Part shown: piece after piece, positions 48,200 through 58,954 of the stretch
How the letters are laid out: every line of letters starts with the position of its first letter
Position numbering within the stretch: the stretch's first letter is position 1
Assembly (NCBI GenBank): GCA_019137255.1
Contig: WPDH01000119.1
Location: 1 to 61,784 of the forward strand
Direction: 5' to 3'
DNA length: 61,784 nucleotides
From: Corinectria fuckeliana
Taxonomy: Eukaryota; Ascomycota; Sordariomycetes; Hypocreales; Nectriaceae
Program-made: the position numbers and the translations under genes
The notes under the pieces: model-generated
The model's database searches: none
Seen by the model: the letters and a program-made list of their open reading frames with translations, nothing else
Told to the model about the DNA's origin: nothing

Positions 48200-48204
48200 T
48201 TAAG
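48200..48204. repeat. Left 5-bp TSD of gypsy element (TTAAG)
   Basis: TTAAG, repeated at 57,597-57,601. In LINE copies B and C the uninterrupted sequence at this place reads TTAGG. Confidence 0.88.
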
Positions 48205-48588
48205 TATTACAGAATAAGCTGGATAGAGAGCTATTACTATCTGGTAACAGCTTAGGCTATAACCCTAGAGAGGGCCACTAGAGAGTGGCTATAACAAGGA
48301 GAGAAATCTCTTACTAATTAGGCTGAGAATTATCCTAGGAAATCCTAAGATAGTCCTAGAGAAATCCTAGGACCTATCTAGAGATTTCCTAGGGAATACC
48401 TAGGGAGTGCCTTAGGACTTTCCCTTATATAAAAGGGAAGATTATCACTAGAATAAATAGAAGGATTATCATCTTATTATCTTACTATCTTACTCTTAAG
48501 CTTTAGGTATCTTAATTATATAAGTAGGGATTCTTCCCTCTAGTAGTATTTACTCTGTATATCCTCTAATATAGTTAATTCTATATTA
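48205..48588 (+). repeat. 5' LTR of gypsy element
   Basis: 384 bp; starts TATTACAGAATAAGC, ends TTCTATATTA; same length as the 3' LTR with transition differences only where compared. Confidence 0.9.
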
Positions 48589-49489
48589 AATAGTAGTAAT
48601 TATATTACCTGTACTTATATACCTTCTAAATAGCTCTTAACTTTCACCTTAGTTAGAAACTCCTAAAAGCTCACTAAGAAATCTCTAGTTACTAGGAACT
48701 CTTCTCCCCTGAGGTAATTAACTTAATTAATAAGAAAGATAATATATAAGCATAGGAATATCACCTCTGGGAATAATATTAGCAGTTAGGACTTACCTAC
48801 CTATTCCTTTTGTGTGCTACCTCTAGACCTAACCCTAAGAAAGTAGCTAAGTCTCTTATATACCCCTTAATATAGAAGTTAAAACTATATACTAGAATTA
48901 AGAAGGTAATTATAAGATAGTTAAAATCTAAGAAATAGGTATATAACTAGAAAGAACTCTATTACCACCTGACTAGACAGAAATACTAACACCTACTACT
49001 ACCCCTAAATATCTTCTAACTACCTATAAGCTCCTTAGGAATAACTAGCTTAACCCCCTCTGGGACCTTTCCTATTTCACTATAACTACCTCTTCTCACC
49101 TAGTAACTAACAGCCAACCTAGTTAATAATAATCTCGCTTAATAGCTTTATAACTAGGATATTAAAGATAAACTAAGATCCTGATCTGCTAACCTGTTAA
49201 ACCTACTATAAATCCTAGCCTAATAACACTTTAAAGATGCTCTCTTTCTAACAACTAGTCTATAAAACAAACTAGCCCCTATAGAGTTTAACTTAACTTT
49301 CTGACTAAATAAAGGTAAGAAACTTATAATAGTAGATTAATAACCCCTAGCTCTGACAGTTAAGATACTAATAGAATTAGCCCTAAGTATAGATAATCTG
49401 CTAGAATATCTAATAGTATAGAGAACTCTTATCACTATAAAAGACCTATATAACCTTCTTAGCTAGATATAAATAAATATCACCTTAGT

Positions 49490-50200
49490 GCTATATATCT
49501 AGTTCTAAGCAGAAGAAGTAGGAAAGTTCTAACTAGTAGATACTTATAATAAATCCTTTAATAATATAGAGCTAGATGATAAGAACCTTATCTAGAGAAG
49601 TACTTTCTGCTTTGTTAATTTCTTAGAATAATATATAGTATAAGGACTAGAATATAAAGCAGTACTAGTTTAGAATATACTATATCTGCTTCTTAGATTA
49701 GCTCTAGACTAGTATGCTAGTAACCTGACTAACAACTAATAAATAGCACTCTAGAATAGTTATAAGAGAATTAGCATATAAATTAATCTAATCTAAACTT
49801 GCTTTAAAACCCAACTAGAAGTTATAATAAACACTTTATAAAAGGAGAAATTTACTATTTAAGATATTACTAACTAAGTTAACTTCTAGAATTAGATATC
49901 TAGAGTTAAATATATAGTATACACTACTAGATACCTACCTAATTATCTTGCTAACTTAGTCTTTAATAAGCTTAATATTCACCTCTAAGAAGTTATAAGC
50001 TACCTAGCTTCTTACTAGTCTATTAACAACTAGGTGGATATAAACAAGCTTTGTATACTAAACTTTTATATCTGCGTAACAGCAGGAAGTTAGAGCTACC
50101 TCCTTAGGGGAAAGTATCACACCCTAATAAGAAACTAAGCTGGCGTAGCCACCTGGGAACTAAGGATAATATACTCTTAAACCCTATGTAGTAACACAGC
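49490..50200 (+). pseudogene. gag of gypsy element, RIP-decayed
   Basis: One plus frame reads AEEVGKF and then FVNFLEQYI, LALDQYASNL, QKEKFTIQDI and LASYQS blocks. With stops taken as Gln/Trp this follows the order of fungal Ty3/gypsy gag (RAEEVG, FIDRLKD, LRGTALxWYT, LTxERYTxED). Start not determinable; the stretch 48,589-49,490 has no clear frame. Matches are from memory of the family and are not a database result. Confidence 0.65.
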
Positions 50201-50479
50201 TAGACTAACCTTACAGATAGGCAATAATAGAAGCCTCCCCCTGTGGTGAAACAACTATTAGTAGAGACAAGTATATATACTCTCACCTACACCCCTAGAA
50301 GTATAAAATAATATACTAACCTGAAATTAAGTCTAGTTTATATCACCCCTACTAGTAAGAAACATAATAGCTACTAAAACCCTAACCTAGAATGTAGCCC
50401 TATTACTAGCCCTAGCTCTCCGCCTTATAATCACATACCTAGAGTAACCTAGCAGTAGGAATATAAGCACTTAAATATT

Positions 50480-53400
50480 TCATATATTTAATAATATCTA
50501 GCCAGATAAGCTTAGAGGGTATTATATTTCCTAAGAATAGATATAAGCCTTCTTTGCTAAAGAAGAACTATAAAATTTAGAAGAGGCAGCTTATATAGTA
50601 ATAAAATAATATAATACTAATATAGATAAACTATAAGATAACCTAGAATTCTTATATATTATACTAGAGGCATATAGATTTATCTAGGAAACTATAAAAA
50701 GCTAGGATAGTACTAAGAAATTTATCCTAGATGTTAGTAACTATTACCTAGTTTTACTATAAGACTTAGTCTATCTTGCTTATAAGCCTAAGTAGATTCC
50801 CACTATTATTAAGTATATACTATAAGGTGAGAAACTAAACTTATAATACCCCTTAAAGTATAGCTATATATAGGTATAGGTAAAAGCCACTCTAGCTAGG
50901 ACTAAATAATAAGAGATCTATATAGATATAAGCGTAATATACTTAGTAGTTAGTTATAAGATACTCTAGTTCTTCCTAGATGTGATTTTTACTAGAGAAT
51001 ATCAGGCTAAGCTTAGCAGTATAGGCTAGAATAAGACAGAAGGATAGGTAATATTTATAGCATACTTGCTAGGCTACTAGGCAGGAGAATATATAATAGT
51101 AAAGGTTTATATTAGAGCTTAGGTTATACTAGAACTATTAGCAGGACTACTTTTAGGCTAAGAATTTAACACTACCTATAGAGTGGATATTATTAATACC
51201 TAGCAGGAAGTACAAATAGGTGTGGCTAATAGGCTATGCCTGCCTGTCTTAGTATATATCTATATAAGACCTTATAAATATCTAGTGAAAAGTGATATAT
51301 ATATTATAATCCCTCCTAAAAGCAGTAAAGCAGTATAGGTAAGCACACTAGGTGTCCTAAAGGGCTAAGACTTTCTTTTTAACCTATAAAGTTAAGGTGT
51401 TATTAGAGCTATTATAAGGCAGCCTAAGGCAGTCTTTATGATAAATAACAGGTAGAAGCTACTAATAATCTAAAAGAACTAACAACTAGGCATTCTTAAA
51501 CCAGTTAAAGATAAGAACTCTATTAAAGAAGCTAACTAGGGTGACCTACTTACTAAACATAAAGACATAGTACTAACAACCTGTAAGCTTAAACACCTAA
51601 CCTAAGAAGCTATAACTCTAGCTAATAAGAAACCTAACTAGAAACTTAGCATAGGATTCTAGAATACTAGTCTAGACCTAAATGCTAAGCTAGGCATATC
51701 TAGAGATAAGACCCTCCTAGAAGTTAAAACAGTAGAAGAAGTAAGAATCTATAATAACTAAACCAGCTTTATATAATAAGTATAGAGTCTTATATAGAAA
51801 TACGCTAACATTTAGGCTGACTAAGGGGAAATATTAGTACCTGAGCATAAGTATATAAAGGTACTCTTAGTAGATAACTAGCACTAATAGAAGCTAAGAT
51901 TATAACCTTACCTGCTAAGGAAAAAAGGAAGAGACTTTCTAGATGTCATATTTAACTAACTATATAACTAAAGACGAATAGAGTAGGTTATAAAACTAAT
52001 ACTATTTGTAAGCTCTGTCTTTATAGTATGGTAAATAGTAGCGGGCAAAGAGAAAGGATATATAGTGATAGACCTATAAGCCCTAAATAATATAATAATT
52101 CCTAATGCCTACCTAATACCCCTATAAGAGGATATTCTTAGTAAACTCCAGAGGAAATAACATATTAGTATTATTAATACCTAGTTATTTTTTCACTAGT
52201 TCTTAGTACACCTTAAACACTAAGATTGCTTTATAGTGGTTAGCCACTAAGGATTAGAGCGATCTAAGGTAGCCCTAATAGGATTTAAGAACTTACTAGT
52301 ATATATCTAACAGTTTATAGACTAGCTACTCTAACCATATTAGGCTTTTACTATAGCATTTATTAATAATATTATTATTTTCTCTAATAATAATATGGAA
52401 CATCTAGGGTATCTTTAGACAATCTTTTAGCTGTTCTAGAAAAAGAATATTACCCTCTTAGCTAAGAAAGCCTTTCTAGGCTACCTATTAGTCTAATTAC
52501 TTAGATTCTAGGTAGACAGGCTAGGCCTATTTAACACCTAGAAACAGATAGCAGCCCTAAGAAACATTAAATTCCTAACAAATTTACTTTAACTTAAGAA
52601 ATAGATTAGTATAGTCAGATAGCTATAGCACTTAATCCTAAGATTCGCTAAAGCTATTAAACCACTATAGGCCAGGAAAACCAGCATGCTTATAAAAGGA
52701 CGCAAATTAGGCAAATTAGCAATAGGTTAGAAATAGGTTAGCTATATAACCCAAGCTAAGTTTACTCTAACCCCTAAAGAGATTAATAGTTTCCGTAAGG
52801 TTATAAACAGGCTAGTAAACACTAAATCACTCTATTACTTTAACCTAGATATAAAACTATTTATCTAGCCTAATATATTAAAAGAATAAGAAATAAGAGG
52901 CATAATATATCACCTAGACCTAAAATACACTTAGGATTAAGTTAGTAAAATCCTATCTATAGTTATACACCCTATTATATACCTTAGCTAAGCCTTATAT
53001 AATACTAAGAAAAACTACTAGCTAATAAAAATAGAAATAGTATACTTAGTCTAGATATGCTAGAAAGCCTAGATAATAATCTAGTTAACATAGAAAGATA
53101 AAGTGATTATGCTTACTAACTACTCTGCTATTTACGCCCTAGTCCGCCAGAAATCAGTGTTTACTAGCACCCTATAGAATAATAATCATCTCACCCTAGC
53201 TTTATAATACCTTAGCTAGTACCTATTAGATATCTAATATATCTTAGGACTAACTAATATAATACTAGATGCGCTCTTAAGGCTTCTAAGCTAAGAAGAT
53301 ATATAAGATAGCACTAAAGAAGGCAAACTAGACCGCCTTTAAGAAGGAGAGAAACTAGTTACTTACGCCTTTCACTTCACAGAAGCTAGTATATAAACCA

Positions 53401-54850
53401 GTCTACACCAGAAAATTATTAACTAGTATCTTAAGAAAACAAAATAGGCAGTAATTCTAACACAGCTTAGCAAAAAAGACAAGATCCTAAGGCTTCTCTT
53501 CTTTTAGCAGAACAGACTTATCTACCTGTAAGAGTATAGTAGACACTAATAACTATACTTACCTATAGATATAAGCCGGAAAGTTATTTAAGATAATTAT
53601 AAGCAGAACTTCCACCTAGGGGAGGTATAATCCTAGTAGAACCTATTAAGTTCTTTTATAATAACTAACCTACACTAAGAAATCTAAGTAGTATAGGATA
53701 AATATAATATATACAGTAGAAACCTTACTAACTACTAGAAACCACTAGGCTAACTAATACCTATCTAGAGCCCTCTAATCTTATTTTATATAATTATAAT
53801 AGACTTTATTATAGGGCTGCTAGTTGTGAAAGCTAAAGGAATACTATAGCTAAACCTAGAAAAGTAGTTTTTTAACTGCTTACTAACTATCACCTATAAG
53901 TAGTATTAAATATACCTACTTATACTAGGGAACAATTAGTATACTACTAAAGACTAGGTATAAGTATTATTTACAGAACTAATATAATATAACTAGAGAA
54001 TCCCATATAGTATCATATCTAACTGAGATATAAAGTTTATATTAGACTTCTAGTAAGGTCTGTAAACAGTATTTAGAACTAAACTTCTTATGTTAACAGT
54101 ATAGTATCTATAAACTGACAGAGCTATAAAAAGATAGAATTAGGTGGTAGAAGTAGCCCTCTAATATTTCACTAGTAACTTCCTAGGCTAGCCCTAGGTC
54201 CTAGCTCTTATCCCCCTCTAGTTTAGCCTAAATAACTTATATTTGTTAGCTATTAATATATCACTAAGTAAGCTAGTCACTAAGTAGCGCTTAAATAATA
54301 GGCTATAATAGCTAGGAGATAAATCTAACACCTTTAATTAGGATATCCTTTATAATAAAGCTAAACTCGCCCTAGCCTTTATATAAGCAGCTATAAAACA
54401 CTAGTACGACTAAAAATACCAGCTGGTAGAATATAAACTAGGGGACTAAGTCTAGTTAGAACTCCGCAAGAAAGAATATATAGTGGTAGATAACTATATA
54501 GAAAAACTAAAAGAGAAAAGAACTAGACTATATAAGATTCTTAAACAGGTAGGAAACTTAGTATATAGACTTAAAATAAAAGACAATCTTAATATCTACC
54601 TAGTAATATTAGTTGCTTAACTTAAGCTAGCAGATAAACTAATTAGATAACTAGGAGCTATCTTAATAGAAGACTATAAGGCAGGAAACTAAAAGGATAA
54701 GTATAAATACTAGGAAGTTAATTAAGTAATTAGATTATAAACATAAAAGCAAGAAAAAGGAAAACTAAAAACTAAGTATCTTATTATGTGAAAAGGATGG
54801 CTAAGTAACTATAACCTCTAGCTAGAAGAAGATACTATTAAAAGTAATAA
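50480..54850 (+). pseudogene. pol of gypsy element: protease, RT, RNase H, integrase, chromodomain
   Basis: Retropepsin-like segment around 50,900-51,200. RT about 51,780-52,430: the FIDDIIIFS active site at about 52,362-52,391 reads FINNIIIFS, both catalytic Asp changed to Asn by G-to-A. RNase H about 52,700-53,290, ending with a DALLR block (from DALSR). Integrase about 53,540-54,250: LxNxHFHLG-like zinc region, first catalytic Asp in IDFIIGL at about 53,803-53,823, second in S-N-stop-DIKF at about 54,019. Chromodomain about 54,690-54,840: KYLIM-stop-KGWLSNYNL-stop-LEEDT, the stops replacing the two Trp of the aromatic cage region. Non-functional by stops and lost active-site residues. Confidence 0.88.
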
Positions 54851-55689
54851 GCTTATTATAAAATACCAGGCAAGAAAGTAATATAAAGTAGAACTCACTA
54901 AGAAATAAAAACATAAGTGTAGTAAGCTGTAGCTAGTCATATAAGTAATAACCATACTAGTTAAAGAACAGACTGAGGATAATATAGTAGACTAGACGTA
55001 TAATACTATTAAGGCCTCACACTAAAAGCATAGAAGACTAAGAAAGAACTCTACGCTATAAAATACTATAGTATTAAGAGTGCTAGCTAGAGAGAGTCCT
55101 ATTCGGGGAAATCCTAGGCTATAGTAGTAGATCGCTTAAGGTAACAGCCTAGCATATTTACTACTACCTTACTGAGAATACTACTAACAGCTGCCACTAG
55201 CTGATAACAGAACATATAAGTAAGAAATTAATACTTTACGACCTAGTATGCTATTTTCTTTTATTATTATTTTCCTTTATATATTACTATCTTTACTTCT
55301 TAGAGGAGAAGGCTATAACCTTATACTACTAACACACAGAAAATACTTTATAACACTAAACAAGAAGAATAAGTACTATTCTAAGTTCCCTTATTAAGTA
55401 ATATATTTCCGTCTAAAGACTAAGAGCTTTACTAGCTATTTAAGAACTAGCTTACCTAATATCCCCCCTGCCTCTAGTATAAAGAGTATTACTAAGCTAT
55501 ATAACTATATAGTAATAAATATAACCTTAGAGCGGCTAAAAGCTCTAACTAATACTATATTTAGATTAAGACCTTCCTGTAACACTATAAATATTTCTGC
55601 TAGCTTATATAAGCTAAAAGCTATAACTCTAACACTAGGTTTATAGACTAACAGAACTAAATATACTACTATAATAACCTAAACTATAA

Positions 55690-57005
55690 TTAGTATAAAA
55701 CCCTAAATAAAGCTGTGAGTGAAGTTATAAGCAAAGCAGTAAGCAAGATAGCTAGTAAACTAAGCATGCTACTATAAGAAATACTATAATAGATATAAGG
55801 ACAGAACAGGCAGTACTAGAGTGGTAGCCCTCCCCTAGCGGGAAATACTTACGCTTCTGTTATAAGCTTTAATAATATGACTAGGCTAATACGAACTGAT
55901 GTTTATAAGCTGACCATATCTATCATTAGAAAAATTAAGGTCTTTATAATCCTCACTAAAATACTTAAGCGAATTACTAAGATAACCTCTTAGTAGTTGC
56001 CTGCCCTAATTAATAGAGCCTGGGAAGCCCTTAATAAGATTAGAGGATTAGCAGACAGCTATACTTATATTAACCTAGCACGCTAGCTTTAGCCTAATAT
56101 GTAACAGGAAATTAACACTCTTATCAGCTTATCACTTAAACACGTCTGCTTTACTAACCCTATCCTAAACACCTTAACCTGCGAACTAAAGTGTTAGCTC
56201 TTTATAATAGCCCTATTAGGGATTATAACCTCTTAAGGAAATTATAATAAAGATCTATTTGTGTCACAAAATATTATCACCCCCGCCAAACAAAATGCTA
56301 CTAATATACTTTTAGCGGCTATTAATAATAGCATAGCCACAACTCTGCGATAAGTAATAGTAAGTATACAACTTAAGACTACTACCCTGCGAAATAACAC
56401 ACCTATTATCCTAGAAGCTATAGTCTAGCAAGAAGGAGGAACTATACTAGTATAGTATATCTAGGTAGCTAACTAAGCTATTTAGTTTCTTAATATTAAT
56501 ATAGCTGAATATTTCGCTAAATACTATTAGGTTTACCACAAAATAACACAGTTAGACTACTCTTTATAATAGACAGTATAAATAGCAGGGATATCCCTAG
56601 AACTAGTAATCCGCCTTAATAATATACTACAGGTAATTAGCTTCCTAGATAATAACATAACTAAGCTGGCTAAGTAAATAGTATAATAGGAGTTCTTTTC
56701 CTACCTAGAGATTACCGCTAAAGTAATTAAGATAGCACTATAGTTCTATAAGAAAGGCAAGTAGAACACAGCTAGGAGACCCACACTTATTACCCCCACT
56801 AACACTAAGCAGAGTATATAGGCTATTAGCCTTCTAATAGTGCTCTATGCTACTAAGGCTAGGAAATACTAACTCTACTAACCTACCCTTACTAATACTA
56901 AGAAGTATAATATGCCCCTAGTAGCTATAGATTTAGAGAAGCTTATTAGGGAGGAATATAAGAGTATTACTAATAATACGTATAAGAAGTTTCTAACAAA
57001 CTAAA
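55690..57005 (+). pseudogene. Additional frame (ORF3) downstream of the chromodomain, unknown function
   Basis: A single plus-strand frame runs about 430 codons; all interruptions seen are TAG or TAA that CAG/CAA (or TGG) would explain, and no frame change is needed. It begins with a Ser/Lys-rich heptad-like stretch (LNKAVSEVISKAVSKIASKL) that may form a coiled coil, continues through SGSPPLAGNTYASV, and ends near EEYKSITNNTYKKFLTN. No membrane or fusion-peptide segment that would suggest an envelope protein was seen, and no catalytic motif is recognised. It has more CG and CA dinucleotides than pol. It may be a captured host gene, a second gag-like protein or an element-specific accessory protein. 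Confidence 0.6.
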
Positions 57006-57212
57006 TAGGCGAAGAAAGAATAACAGATAAGAGGCCTAGTAGGGTTAGGGTATTTCCCTAATATATAATAATAAACATGGGGCAAGCACCTCTAGATTAA
57101 GGAAATTATATATATAACTATTAATAAAACTCTCACTAGTGTGGGAAATAGCCTAGCTGTAATTAATATAGACGCACTAAGGATAGTATGCTTTTCTTTT
57201 GTTATAGGGATT

Positions 57213-57596
57213 TATTATAAAATAAGCTAGATAGAGAGCTATTACTATCTAGTAATAGCTTAAGCTATAACCTTAGAGAGGGCCACTAGAGAGTAGCTAT
57301 AATAAGAAGAGAAATCTCCTACTAATTAGGCTGAGAATTATCCTAGGAAATCCTAGGATAGTCCTAGAGAAATCCTAAGACCTATCTAGAGATTTCCTAG
57401 GGAATACCCAGGGAGTGCTCTAAGACTTTCTCTTATATAAAGGGGAAGACTATCACTAGAATAGATAGAAGGATTATTATCTTATTATCTTACTATCTTG
57501 CTCCTAAGCTTTAGGTATCTTAATTACATAAGTAGGGATTTTTCCCTCTAGTGGTATTTACTTTATATATCCCCTAATATAGTTAATTCTATATTA
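57213..57596 (+). repeat. 3' LTR of gypsy element
   Basis: 384 bp, aligned end to end with the 5' LTR; the purine run ATAGGGA just upstream is the probable polypurine tract. Confidence 0.9.
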
Positions 57597-57601
57597 TTAA
57601 G
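57597..57601. repeat. Right 5-bp TSD of gypsy element (TTAAG)
   Basis: Matches 48,200-48,204; the LINE copy D sequence resumes here. Confidence 0.88.
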
Positions 57602-57996
57602 CCTTTTATACTATTACTATATATAAGTAAATAGTCTTTTTACTAAGACTAGAGTTATCTTATTTCCTAAAGAGCTAAGAAAAAATTAAAAAGAGAAAAA
57701 GAGAAAAAGAGAAAAGAAAAAAAAGAATAAAAAAGAAAAAAAAAGGTAAAAAAGAGAGAAATAGTTAACTAAATATTAAGCACTTAATCTATTATAAGAG
57801 TAAAGTAGTTAAGTATTAAGATTATACTAGCTAAGTATATTTAGGTTGCTTTATAGTTATAGCTAAAAGCTTAAGATTTTAAGTAAGTAAAACTAGCTGT
57901 TAGTAAGTTAGCTAAGTATTAGTAAGTTAGCTAGTAGTATAGTTATTAGTAGCTAAAAGCTAGTATAAACTTAACACTTAACAGCTATTAACAGCT

Positions 57997-58010
57997 CTAA
58001 AAGTTTCCTA
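57997..58010. repeat. Right 14-bp TSD of LINE copy D
   Basis: CTAAAAGTTTCCTA; see the partner at 48,070-48,083. Confidence 0.8.
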
Positions 58011-58124
58011 AAAAAGTAAAAAAGCTATTTATAAAAGTATAATACCTAAAAGAAGCTAGTAACTTACTTTTATCTACTTAAATAATAAGAGAAAAAGGTA
58101 TTATAATTAACACCTAAATATATA
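58011..58124. other. Remnant of old host element between LINE copies D and C
   Basis: 114 bp of AT-rich sequence continuing the layer that precedes 48,070. The last bases before 58,125 should be the left TSD of copy C, whose partner is outside the window. Confidence 0.5.
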
Positions 58125-58903
58125 TTTATTTATTTATACTTTATAAACCTAAAAGGTAGATAGTACTTCTATTTTATATAGATATAGAAAAAACTATAGA
58201 ATTAGATAAAAACCTGTATCCTTTATATAGTAGGCCTAAGTTAGGCCTCTTATACTATTACTATATATAAGTAAATAGTTCTTTTACTAGGACTAGAGTT
58301 ATCTTATTTCCTAGAGGGCTAGAAAAAAATTAAAAAGAGGGAAGGAGAAAAAGGGAAAAAGAAAAAAGGGAAAAAGGAAAAAAGGAGTAAAAGAGGGAGA
58401 AATAGTTGACTAAATATTAAGCGCCTAGTTTACTATAAGAGTAGAGTGGTTAAGTATTAGGATTATACTAGCTAGGTATATTTAAGTTGCTTTATAGTTG
58501 CGGCTAAGAGCTTAGGATTTTAAGTGGGTAAAACTAGCTGCTAGTAGGTTAGCTAGCTGTTAGTAGGTTAGCTAGTAGTATAGTTATTAGTAGCTAGAAG
58601 CTAGTATAAACCTAATACTTAACAGCTGTTAGCAGCTGTTAGCAGCTATATAAATCTTTATTATTATTTATTATTTAGTCTTTTAGGTTATAATATCTTT
58701 CTTTCTTTCTTCTCTTTTTAACACCTTTATAAGTAGCTTCTCTTAGGCTTTTTATTAGGCCTATATTAGCTTTAGGTCTTAAATATATACTAATATATAT
58801 TCTTTCTAGGATTTATTAATATATTTGTTTCTTAGCTGCTTATATTATAGTTTTATTATAGTCTTATTATAGTAGCTAACTTTATATAGCTAAGAATAAT
58901 AAC

Positions 58904-58954
<51 letters not shown>

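Larger units (their letters stand above)
48205..57596 (+). mobile_element. Ty3/gypsy chromodomain retrotransposon, 9,392 bp, RIP-inactivated
   Basis: Complete element: 384-bp LTRs (48,205-48,588 and 57,213-57,596), 8,624-bp internal region, 5-bp TSD. Plus-strand order: gag, protease, RT, RNase H, integrase, chromodomain, then an extra frame. The order with integrase after RNase H is diagnostic of Ty3/gypsy. Stops are almost all TAG/TAA/TGA from CAG/CAA/TGG/CGA, as expected from RIP. At 9.4 kb it is longer than the usual 5.5-7.5 kb of fungal chromoviruses, mainly because of about 2 kb after the chromodomain. It lies inside LINE copy D, so it is the youngest insertion of the stack. The LTR ends read TA..TA, from TG..CA by transitions. 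Confidence 0.92.
48084..57996 (-). mobile_element. LINE copy D, about 0.52 kb 5'-truncated 3' end, split by the gypsy element
   Basis: 48,084-48,204 and 57,597-57,996 together match the last about 520 bp (3' UTR) of the LINE as seen in copies B (7,407-7,940) and C (58,125-58,640). Minus strand: the tail (TAAA)n is at 48,084 and truncation is at 57,996. The bulk of the span is the gypsy element inserted at the TTAAG duplication. 14-bp TSDs, the same length as for copy B. Confidence 0.85.

Noticed and set aside
55690..57005. Envelope-like gene after pol in the gypsy element
   Set aside because: No signal peptide, fusion peptide or transmembrane segment could be read; kept as unknown ORF3.
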